From NCBI GenBank assembly GCA_017508895.1, contig JAFWRA010000153.1, forward strand, positions 1 to 5,703: a stretch of DNA of 5,703 bases, given 5' to 3'. The stretch is from Bacteroidales bacterium. Its GTDB lineage: Bacteria > Bacteroidota > Bacteroidia > Bacteroidales > F082. Numbering within the stretch: the stretch's first letter is position 1; each line of letters begins with the position of its first letter. The notes beneath the pieces were generated by a model. That model made no database searches. It was not told the origin of the DNA and saw only the letters and a list, made by a program, of their open reading frames with translations. This document shows, one piece after another, positions 1-5,318 of the stretch. Position numbers and translations under genes: made by a program.

Positions 1-77
1 ATGTCTTTCATAGCTAGAATGACATCGTAGGAACCTTTCAGGTGGCATGAACTGCCAACGCATACTTTAATATTCAT
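1..77 (-). CDS. NuoE/HndA-class thioredoxin-like [2Fe-2S] protein, N-terminal fragment (runs off left edge)
   Basis: Only the first 25 residues are in the window; the rest lies beyond the left edge. The start is ATG at 77-75 and the frame is open to the edge. The visible peptide begins MNIKVCVGSSCHLKGSYD. It places Cys6 and Cys11 in a C-x4-C arrangement followed by a HLKGS turn. This is the first half of the [2Fe-2S] ligand set in the thioredoxin-like ferredoxin domain of NuoE/HndA; the other two cysteines would lie further downstream. The protein starts almost directly at the ferredoxin domain, so it is the short stand-alone form and lacks the helical N-terminus of full NuoE. In anaerobic Firmicutes and Bacteroidetes such short proteins commonly sit beside [FeFe]-hydrogenase-like genes and SpoIIE-type phosphatases, so a hydrogenase-related gene may follow to the left. 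That context is inferred. The gene begins about 80 bases beyond the terminator of the alcohol dehydrogenase, so it probably has its own promoter, although none is clear in 78-156. Confidence 0.72.
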   Translation of the reverse strand, partial: MNIKVCVGSSCHLKGSYDVILAMKD

Positions 78-156
78 TTTGGGTTAGTTTTAAAGGGTTA
101 TATTATTGTAAACGATATTTTCTTGCTTTTGTTGTGGTGTCGTTTAAAAATTAGGT

Positions 157-186
157 CGGGTGGCCACTTTTTTTTGTGGTCACCCG
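157..186 (-). terminator. Intrinsic terminator of the alcohol dehydrogenase gene
   Basis: An 11-bp inverted repeat (plus strand CGGGTGGCCAC at 157-167, GTGGTCACCCG at 176-186) encloses eight T residues. One pair is mismatched in DNA. On the minus-strand transcript the arms are CGGGUGACCAC and GUGGCCACCCG, with an A8 loop. The arms are followed by ACCUAAUUUUU, a moderate U-tract, which gives the terminator its direction. It begins about 22 bases past the alcohol dehydrogenase stop codon. No T-run follows on the plus strand, so it is not clearly bidirectional. Confidence 0.75.
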
Positions 187-208
187 TAAGTATTAATGTT
201 ATATCAAC

Positions 209-1426
209 TCAAAAATTAACTTCAGTATCGTAATAGCAGCACTTCAGCAGATCTTCCATCTCCTTTTGTGTCGGGATGCGCGGATTGGAGCCTGTGCAGG
301 CGTCGCCGATGGCGTTCTTGGCGATTTCGGGCAGTCTTTCAAGGAACACGTGCTCAGGCACAAAGCCTTGTTCGCAAGGGTAGGAGTCGGCGCCGTAGTT
401 CTTGATGCAGTGCGGGATGTTGAGGTCGTCGTTCATCTTGCGCAGTGCGGCGATGAGCAAGGCCACCTTTTCCTCATCGTTGTTGCCGCCAAGGTTCATA
501 ATGTCGGCGATGACACCGTAGCGTTGCTTGGCCTCGGGGTTCTTGGCATTGAAGGCAATCACCTTGGGCAGATACATGGCGTTGGCGGCACCGTGGATGA
601 TGTGTGCGCCAAAGTCGGCGAACGCGGCACCTGTCTTGTGGGCCATCGAGTGGACGATGCCTAACAGAGCATTGGAGAAGGCCATGCCGGCAAGGCATTG
701 GGCGTTGTGCATCTCGTTGCGGGCATTCACGTCGCCATTGTATGAGTTCACCAGGTCTCTTTGGATCATCTTGATGGCGTGCATGGCCAACGGGTCGGTG
801 TAGTCGCAGTGGGCAGTCGAGACGTAGGCTTCAATGGCATGCGTCATGGCGTCCATACCGGTGTGAGCCACCAATTTCTTGGGCATGGTTTGGGCCAAGG
901 CCGGGTCAACAATGGCCACGTCAGGCGTGATTTCAAAGTCGGCGATGGGGTATTTGATGCCCTTGGCATAGTCGGTGATGATGGAGAAAGCGGTCACTTC
1001 GGTGGCCGTTCCCGAGGTGGATGAAACGGCGCAGAAATGGGCCTTGGTTCTCAGTTTGGGCAGACCGAACACTTTGCACATGTCTTCGAAAGTGGTCTCA
1101 GGGTATTCATATTTAATCCACATGGCTTTGGCTGCATCGATGGGTGAACCACCGCCAATGGCCACAATCCAGTCGGGTTGAAACTCACGCATCACGGCTG
1201 CACCTTTCATCACGGTTTCCACCGACGGGTCGGGCTCGATGCCGTCGATCACTTTCACTTCCATGCCAGCTTCTTGTAGGTAGGCAATGGCCTTGTCCAA
1301 AAATCCAAAGCGTTTCATGCTTCCTCCGCCAACGCAGATAACAGCGCGTTTGCCTGTAAAGGTCTTTAATGCTTCTAAAGCGTTCTCACCATGATAAAGG
1401 TCTCTCGGTAATGTGAATCTATTCAT
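209..1426 (-). CDS. Iron-containing (type III) alcohol dehydrogenase
   Basis: A 405-residue cytoplasmic oxidoreductase of the Fe-ADH family, full length for the family. It is expected to interconvert an aldehyde and an alcohol with NAD(P)H, as in fermentative alcohol formation. The N-terminal dinucleotide-binding half carries VGGGSMKRFG (residues 32-41) and IGGGSPIDAAK (90-100), followed by SSTSGTATEVT (135-145). The helical C-terminal half carries the metal site: Asp192 and His196 in GMDAMTHAIEAY, His259 in IVHSMAHK, and His278 in HIIHGAANA. These match the Asp/His/His/His iron ligands of FucO. The MAH-to-HG spacing is a few residues longer than in FucO or AdhE. The substrate cannot be told from the sequence; butanol, propanediol or ethanol dehydrogenase activity is possible. 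The start is ATG at 1426 with an A-rich leader and no Shine-Dalgarno. The gene lies 145 bases downstream of rex in the same direction and ends at a strong hairpin. Rex control is plausible by analogy with other fermenters. Confidence 0.96.
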   Translation of the reverse strand: MNRFTLPRDLYHGENALEALKTFTGKRAVICVGGGSMKRFGFLDKAIAYLQEAGMEVKVIDGIEPDPSVETVMKGAAVMREFQPDWIVAIGGGSPIDAAKAMWIKYEYPETTFEDMCKVFGLPKLRTKAHFCAVSSTSGTATEVTAFSIITDYAKGIKYPIADFEITPDVAIVDPALAQTMPKKLVAHTGMDAMTHAIEAYVSTAHCDYTDPLAMHAIKMIQRDLVNSYNGDVNARNEMHNAQCLAGMAFSNALLGIVHSMAHKTGAAFADFGAHIIHGAANAMYLPKVIAFNAKNPEAKQRYGVIADIMNLGGNNDEEKVALLIAALRKMNDDLNIPHCIKNYGADSYPCEQGFVPEHVFLERLPEIAKNAIGDACTGSNPRIPTQKEMEDLLKCCYYDTEVNF

Positions 1427-1444
1427 TTTTGTGGGTTTTTTAAT

Positions 1445-1462
1445 TGGTTAATATTTTAAGTT
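1445..1462. promoter_or_regulatory. Weak candidate Rex-like operator upstream of the alcohol dehydrogenase
   Basis: The plus strand reads TGGTTAATATTTTAAGTT, an AT-rich imperfect dyad with TTAA half-sites four bases apart. Against the clostridial-type Rex consensus TTGTTAAnnnnTTAACAA it matches 10 of 14 defined positions: six of seven in the left half and four of seven in the right. It lies 19-36 bases upstream of the alcohol dehydrogenase start. Position and the adjacent rex gene are suggestive, but such matches are easy to find in AT-rich spacers. Confidence 0.2.
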
Positions 1463-1571
1463 TATTTTGTCGGTTTGTGTTTGTTGTTTGCTTTATTAAT
1501 TCTTTCCGATAATTATTTATCTATTTAGAAATCTACTTTATCATTTTCGTTTTTAATGCATGTCAAATGTT

Positions 1572-2231
1572 TTACTTATTGCTGTTCAATTTTTTGGCAA
1601 GTTGTTGCGAAAGCACAGCGAGAGAGGAGGGCAGGTTCTCGTTTTTCACGAGGATGCCTTGGGGCACATTGAGTAAGGTGAAAGCGAAGTTCCAGATGGC
1701 AAGGATACCGCAATCCACCATTTGGTCGCAGACGGTCTGAGCTTGGTCGGCGGGCACAGTGATAATGCCGATTTTGACACCAGTACGCTTAATGTAGCTT
1801 TCCATCTTTTCCATGGGAAGGATGAATTTGTCGCCGATTTGGAGACCATTCAGGTCAGGGTCTTTGTCAAACCCAACCGTGATATTCAGTCCCATACTCG
1901 AAAACTCCTTATTGGTCAGAATCAGCCGACCAAGGCTTCCAACGCCGACCAAGATGGCTTCGTCCACTTTATTATAACCTAAAAAATCACTTAAATCATT
2001 TAATAAGGTATCGATTTCAAAACCAGTGCGAGGCTTCCCATCCACGCTACTCACCCCCGACAGGTCTTTGCGAACCAAGACAGGGTTGAGGTTGAGGCTT
2101 TGGGCGACAGCGGCAGCCGACACGTATTTCTCGCCTTGCTGCTGCAGCTTGCGGATGTGGCTGTAGTAGAGCGGCAACCGGCTCAAGGTCGATTTCTGTA
2201 CTACGAGGGAAGTATTGTGTTGCGTTGCCAT
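1572..2231 (-). CDS. rex: Redox-sensing transcriptional repressor Rex
   Basis: A 219-residue homodimeric repressor, a normal length for the family. Rex reads the NADH/NAD+ ratio: it binds operators when NAD+ dominates and lets go when NADH accumulates, controlling fermentation and hydrogenase genes. The N-terminal winged helix covers about residues 15-80 and includes RLPLYYSHIRKL (18-29) and the signature PVLVRKDLS (50-58). The C-terminal Rossmann domain has VGVGSLGR (95-102) for the dinucleotide phosphates and VGFDKDPDLNG (119-129), with Asp122 at the end of the second strand. It also has IWNFAF (179-184), the family's IxNFAP-like motif near the dimer interface. I chose ATG at 2231. An in-frame TTG at 2240 would add three residues, but it has no ribosome-site support and the family start fits the ATG. 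A promoter lies just upstream. The alcohol dehydrogenase follows 145 bases downstream in the same direction, a likely target or co-transcribed partner. Confidence 0.96.
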   Translation of the reverse strand: MATQHNTSLVVQKSTLSRLPLYYSHIRKLQQQGEKYVSAAAVAQSLNLNPVLVRKDLSGVSSVDGKPRTGFEIDTLLNDLSDFLGYNKVDEAILVGVGSLGRLILTNKEFSSMGLNITVGFDKDPDLNGLQIGDKFILPMEKMESYIKRTGVKIGIITVPADQAQTVCDQMVDCGILAIWNFAFTLLNVPQGILVKNENLPSSLAVLSQQLAKKLNSNK

Positions 2232-2263
2232 TCGATACAAATTTATCTATTTGTTTGATGGTG

Positions 2264-2298
2264 CAAAAGTAGTGCATTTTCCGATACGAGGTATCAAA
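2264..2298 (-). promoter_or_regulatory. Promoter of rex (Bacteroidetes-type)
   Basis: On the minus strand a perfect -7 box TACTTTTG (2271 to 2264) lies downstream of a TTTG element (2298 to 2295). The spacing is 23 bases, a little longer than the usual 19-21, so the -33 assignment is less certain than the -7. Transcription would start near 2258, leaving a leader of about 27 bases before the ATG at 2231. This suggests that rex is transcribed on its own and not only as read-through from the protease gene. Confidence 0.6.
2283..2295. promoter_or_regulatory. Perfect palindrome GATAC-GAG-GTATC inside the rex promoter
   Basis: A perfect 5-bp inverted repeat with a 3-base centre sits between the proposed -33 and -7 elements of rex and touches the -33 box. 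A repressor bound here would block RNA polymerase. The sequence does not resemble the known Rex consensus (TTGTGAA or TTGTTAA half-sites), so the binding protein, if any, is unknown. Confidence 0.35.
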
Positions 2299-2343
2299 AA
2301 AACGCACTAATTCTCAAATATATTGTAAATTATTGTGTGTTAA

Positions 2344-2360
2344 CTTGATAAAAAATCAAG
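2344..2360. repeat. Short hairpin overlapping the protease stop codon
   Basis: CTTGAT (2344-2349) and ATCAAG (2355-2360) form a perfect 6-bp inverted repeat around five A residues, and the right arm contains the protease stop codon. On the minus-strand transcript the hairpin is followed by UUAACAC, not a U-tract. It is therefore at best a weak terminator or a 3'-end stabilising structure. No better terminator is seen between the protease and rex. Confidence 0.3.
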
Positions 2361-4596
2361 GCATAAGTTCAAACTCAATGCCAACACTCCAAGGTGAAGG
2401 CTGGTTGTTGGGGCTGCCTATCAAGAAATCTTCTTTAGTAATGACTGGTGACAGGCGGTAGCTACCATAAACGCCAATATTGAGCATGTTTGCGATGCTG
2501 TAGCTGATACGCGTGGTGGCACCGTATTCGAAGAGGTTCATGGCTCTACAGTAGTTATAATAGCTTGTAACTTTGCTGTTGTAAGGTTTAGTCGGGTTGC
2601 CTTCAGCATCTTGCCATTTCATATTGTCCACAATCTTGACGCGGCGCAGAGCATTAATGCCGCCATATACGCCTAAGTCCCAATTGATGCCCCACAGACG
2701 GATGACGACGCGTTGCAGCAATTCGCCACGCAGTTGCATCTGACGCATGATGGTTTCGCGATCTGCTACTTCCATGGCGTCTGGAATCTGTCCTTTGGCT
2801 ACAAAACGGTTCCAATCCAAACCAATACCCATACCTATTTTATATGACTTACCGTACATCCAGCGGCGACCGAAAGCGAAATGGCGGTTGAAGCCGTTCC
2901 AAGTGGTATTGGGCAAGTTATAGTCGTATTGGAAATAGGTGGTTTTCTGCCAGCCTTCAGCATCCACCTTTTTAAATGTGCCGTCTTGACCATGGATACG
3001 AATATTATTGGCTGCGAGTTTGATGTCGCCGCCCATGCCGCTGATGGGACAGGATTCGTAGTAACCGTTGTAGCTGACGTTGAGCTTCTTGCCTTGTCCG
3101 AAGTCCTTGTTCATCAGTTTGATGCCTGTAGAGTCAGGATACACCTTATAATAACCGAGCAGCACACCGTTTTCACCTTCCACGTTGATGAACACGTCCT
3201 GGTTTTCAAAGACCTTTGGAACGACAATTTTCACACCATCTTTTTCTTGCACGAGATTAAAGGAACGTTCGGCGGGCTTCAGTTCGTTGGTGAAGTAGGC
3301 GGCTTGGGGAACGCCATAGCCGTAGGCATAATCATAATAAGGATATAGGTCGCATGATTTTTGGATTTCTTCCTTCATTTGAAGGGCCGTTAAGTCACGC
3401 TTGGTTTGCCACGCACAGGCACAGAAGCCTGCTACCAATGGACTGGAGAATGAGGTGCCAAAGGCATCGGTGAACTTGCCGTTGCTCGGGTTGGCTACTA
3501 CGGCGTGACCATAAGCCACCACGTTGGGTTTGAGGCGTTTGTCGACGGTGGGACCGAAGGAACTGAACGAGATGTGATTGTAATTCATCGGGTCGGCATC
3601 GATGCCACCAACGGTGAGCACATTCTCGGCATCGGCTGGGGTGATGATGGTCATCCAGCGGCTGTCGTCGCCTTCATTACCGGCAGAGTTGCAAACCAGA
3701 ATGCCTTTCTCGACGGCCTTGTTGGCGGCTTTGGCCACGTAGGAAGTGCCGTCCATGTCGCGGGTCCAGTGGCGGTCTTTGCCGTAGCCGAGCGAACTAT
3801 TAATAATGTCTGCACCGTTCTTGTCGGCCCATTCCGCGCCTTGCGCCCACCACACCTCTTCCTTAAAAGGCTCGGGGTCGATTTCGGTGCGCGCCAAAAG
3901 GAACTCCGCGCCTGTAGCCAGCCCGATTTTCTTTCCCTCCTCGTTGATGCCGGCGATGCAACTCAACACCATCGTGCCGTGGGTACTCCAGCCATACACG
4001 TTTTCCTTTTTGTTTGGAAAATTGTAGGTCATGAGGATTTGGTGGTTGTCGCGCAGATGCTGGAAAGCAGGGTGGGTGTCGACTTTCGGGAAGCCGCCGT
4101 CCATCACGCAGATGCGGAGGCCTTTGCCGTCAATGCCATGGTCGATGAAGTGCTGGCCACCGAAGCGTTTCAGTTGGCCGGTGAGGATGTCCTTATTGTC
4201 TTCCTCAATCTCCTTGAACTCGGTCTTAACGTTGGCAACCGTCCCATTGGAAACGATTTCCTGCACCTTGGCCACGAAAGGCAATTGTGCAATCAAAGCT
4301 GCATTGTCATCAGTTGCTTCAATGCCGACAGCGTTGAGCCAGCGCGACTCGCCGAAAACCTCGTTGGAGTAGGAGCCAACCGCGTTGACATAGCTGTCGT
4401 TCAAAGGATAGTTGCTGATGTCGTACAGGTCGGCACCACATTGTTGATAACGCGCGATGGCCTTGGCATCAAAATAGGAATAAGGATCGAATTGGGTTTC
4501 ATTTTTGTCAGTGAAGAAAACCCAGAAACACTTGCTTTGTGCCATAATCATGCCGCTTAACATGGTGAAAATGGCGATTAAAATAGTTTTTCTCAT
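2356..4596 (-). CDS. Secreted subtilisin-like serine protease (S8) with predicted C-terminal outer-membrane beta-barrel
   Basis: A 746-residue exported protease. The start is ATG at 4596, which gives a proper signal peptide (MRKTILIAIFTMLSGMIMAQ, likely cut after Ala19). The frame stays open 60 codons further upstream, but that stretch overlaps the divergent gene and the promoter. Residues 21-115 resemble the propeptide region of Bacteroidetes subtilases (FWVFFTDK, FDPYSYFDAKAIARY, SRWLNAV, LPFVAKVQEI). The S8 domain spans about 145-435 and has every catalytic element: Asp166 in VMDGGFP, His206 in STHGTMV, Asn307 of the oxyanion hole in NSAGNEGD, and Ser382 in GTSFSSP. After it comes a beta-rich linker (about 440-545). 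Residues about 565-746 show repeated amphipathic strands, for example KSYKIGMGIGLDWNRF, NWDLGVYGGINAL, MLNIGVYGSYRLSPVI and a final PWSVGIEFELMP, as in small outer-membrane barrels. No type IX secretion sorting domain is visible. The barrel, and surface anchoring by it, are inferred from strand pattern only. The substrate is unknown. Confidence 0.9.
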   Translation of the reverse strand: MRKTILIAIFTMLSGMIMAQSKCFWVFFTDKNETQFDPYSYFDAKAIARYQQCGADLYDISNYPLNDSYVNAVGSYSNEVFGESRWLNAVGIEATDDNAALIAQLPFVAKVQEIVSNGTVANVKTEFKEIEEDNKDILTGQLKRFGGQHFIDHGIDGKGLRICVMDGGFPKVDTHPAFQHLRDNHQILMTYNFPNKKENVYGWSTHGTMVLSCIAGINEEGKKIGLATGAEFLLARTEIDPEPFKEEVWWAQGAEWADKNGADIINSSLGYGKDRHWTRDMDGTSYVAKAANKAVEKGILVCNSAGNEGDDSRWMTIITPADAENVLTVGGIDADPMNYNHISFSSFGPTVDKRLKPNVVAYGHAVVANPSNGKFTDAFGTSFSSPLVAGFCACAWQTKRDLTALQMKEEIQKSCDLYPYYDYAYGYGVPQAAYFTNELKPAERSFNLVQEKDGVKIVVPKVFENQDVFINVEGENGVLLGYYKVYPDSTGIKLMNKDFGQGKKLNVSYNGYYESCPISGMGGDIKLAANNIRIHGQDGTFKKVDAEGWQKTTYFQYDYNLPNTTWNGFNRHFAFGRRWMYGKSYKIGMGIGLDWNRFVAKGQIPDAMEVADRETIMRQMQLRGELLQRVVIRLWGINWDLGVYGGINALRRVKIVDNMKWQDAEGNPTKPYNSKVTSYYNYCRAMNLFEYGATTRISYSIANMLNIGVYGSYRLSPVITKEDFLIGSPNNQPSPWSVGIEFELMP

Positions 4597-4614
4597 AAAT
4601 TTTAAAATTTGCTG

Positions 4615-4622
4615 CAAAGGTA
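4615..4622 (-). promoter_or_regulatory. -7 promoter element of the protease gene
   Basis: The minus strand reads TACCTTTG, a perfect fit to the Bacteroidetes -7 consensus TAnnTTTG. Transcription would begin near 4609, about 13 bases before the ATG at 4596, which supports that start over any upstream one. A TTTG lies upstream (4651 to 4648), but 25 bases away, longer than usual, so the -33 element is uncertain. Confidence 0.55.
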
Positions 4623-4635
4623 TGGTTTTATTTCC

Positions 4636-4643
4636 TAATTTTG
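4636..4643 (+). promoter_or_regulatory. -7 promoter element of the small TerB-like gene
   Basis: TAATTTTG fits TAnnTTTG perfectly. It is 23 bases before the ATG at 4667, so the leader would be about 18 bases. A TTTG at 4608-4611 is 24 bases upstream, longer than the usual spacing. The element lies only 13 bases from the opposing -7 box of the protease, so the two divergent promoters must share the same stretch of DNA. Confidence 0.5.
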
Positions 4644-4666
4644 TCACCAAATAATAATAAAATTGT

Positions 4667-5011
4667 ATGCCTATGGATAAAAACCTTACCAAAGAAAAAT
4701 TCGAAATCTTCATGATGCTATGTGCGTCGGGCATTGATGGCACAATCTCCATGAAAGAATTGGAACGTATTTGCATGCAGTTCGACGAAAAGAGCTATTA
4801 TGAAGTCTTTGAGTCATGGAAGTCGATGACCAGCCCGGCTTGGCTGAGTTTTTTCAAAGAACACAAGGACGAGTTCCTTAAGACCGAGGAAGACAAAGCT
4901 GCTTTCATGGCCAATATCAATGACATTGTTTCGGCTGAGGAAGGCGAGGTCAACCTCAAGGAGAAGAATTTCATGAAAGTTCTCGAAATGCTGATGAACG
5001 ACGAACTATAA
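4667..5011 (+). CDS. Small acidic helical protein, TerB-like
   Basis: A 114-residue protein with no signal peptide or membrane segment, so probably cytoplasmic. It is rich in Glu, Asp, Lys and Met, and looks all-helical. Two similar motifs mark two halves: ASGIDGTISMKELER (20-34) and SAEEGEVNLKEKNFMKVLEML (89-109). Both have an acidic/Gly turn, a beta-branched or hydrophobic residue, then a helix starting with Lys-Glu. This resembles the (A/S)DGxIxxxE repeats of TerB-like domains, which are linked in some bacteria to tellurite resistance or stress and have no firmly known activity. The similarity is by eye, and the protein may be better called hypothetical. The start is ATG at 4667; an in-frame ATG at 4673 is possible. 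It ends in tandem stops (TAA TAG) and is followed 24 bases later by a strong terminator, so it is a single-gene unit. It is divergent from the protease gene, and the shared promoter DNA might couple their expression. Confidence 0.85.
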   Translation: MPMDKNLTKEKFEIFMMLCASGIDGTISMKELERICMQFDEKSYYEVFESWKSMTSPAWLSFFKEHKDEFLKTEEDKAAFMANINDIVSAEEGEVNLKEKNFMKVLEMLMNDEL

Positions 5012-5035
5012 TAGCTAGACACATGTAACATTTCG

Positions 5036-5079
5036 GCTTTCCGATGTGACTATTGCCCATCGGAAAGCTTTTATTTTTT
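5036..5079 (+). terminator. Intrinsic terminator of the small TerB-like gene
   Basis: A perfect 11-bp stem, GCTTTCCGATG (5036-5046) with CATCGGAAAGC (5058-5068), encloses an 11-base loop. TTTTATTTTTT follows directly at 5069-5079. The stem plus U-tract is a textbook Rho-independent terminator, 24 bases past the stop codon. It isolates the hydrogenase gene downstream from read-through. Confidence 0.93.
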
Positions 5080-5097
5080 ATAAATGATGCCTCTTTC

Positions 5098-5120
5098 TAA
5101 ATTAGAACGATTCTAATTTA
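5098..5120. promoter_or_regulatory. Perfect 10-bp palindrome, candidate operator
   Basis: TAAATTAGAA (5098-5107) and TTCTAATTTA (5111-5120) form a perfect inverted repeat around CGA. It is AT-rich, has no T-tract after it, and lies 18 bases beyond the previous terminator, so it is not needed for termination. It is about 85 bases upstream of the -33 element of the hydrogenase gene. The symmetry and size suit a dimeric regulator. It does not match the Rex consensus, and only its general shape recalls Fur/PerR-family boxes. Confidence 0.4.
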
Positions 5121-5205
5121 AGATTTTTGCAATTTTGATATTTTTATCTGGATGAAAAACAGGTGGATACAAAAACACCAACTCTCAAAAAATCTTTCTT
5201 GATTA

Positions 5206-5237
5206 TTTGGAATGAGCCATTATTTTCCCTAAATTTG
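5206..5237 (+). promoter_or_regulatory. Promoter of the HndB-like hydrogenase gene
   Basis: TTTG at 5206-5209 and TAAATTTG at 5230-5237 are separated by 20 bases, a full match to the Bacteroidetes -33/-7 pattern with ideal spacing. Transcription would start near 5243, leaving a leader of about 75 bases before the ATG at 5319. The 307 bases from 5012 to 5318 contain only the preceding terminator, the palindrome, this promoter and the leader. Confidence 0.75.
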
Positions 5238-5318
5238 CAGCGTTTTTCGAGAGGCCTTTCCTTTTGAAAGACAAAAATGAGAAATCAACTCAATAAATAA
5301 CCATAAAAAAATCATTCT

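Noticed and set aside
104..112. TATTGTAAA shared by the region upstream of the left gene (104-112) and the region upstream of rex (2321-2329)
   Set aside because: A nine-base AT-rich match could be a Rex half-site (TTGTnAA), but neither copy has a paired second half, so chance is the better explanation.
266..1341. Several plus-strand open frames opposite the alcohol dehydrogenase
   Set aside because: They are antisense to a full-length, motif-complete enzyme and show no family features or promoter.
1536..1569. TTGACA-N18-GATAAA resembling an E. coli sigma-70 promoter upstream of the alcohol dehydrogenase (minus strand)
   Set aside because: The Bacteroidetes primary sigma factor uses TTTG/TAnnTTTG, and no such -7 box is present. 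The alcohol dehydrogenase promoter therefore remains unidentified, and co-transcription with rex is possible.
2232..2240. TTG start of rex, three codons upstream
   Set aside because: ATG at 2231 fits the family length and is the commoner start codon; nothing supports the TTG.
2262..2276. TGCA-n7-TGCA repeat over the rex -7 box
   Set aside because: Four-base self-complementary half-sites are too short to distinguish from chance.
3505..4560. Long open frame (351 codons) on the plus strand opposite the protease gene
   Set aside because: It lies antisense to the protease, which has complete catalytic motifs and a signal peptide. The translation is rich in Val, Ala and Gly with no recognisable domain, the usual product of a shadow frame in moderately GC-rich coding DNA.
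4597..4776. 60-codon N-terminal extension of the protease
   Set aside because: It would run back through the promoter and across the start of the divergent TerB-like gene, and would bury the signal peptide.
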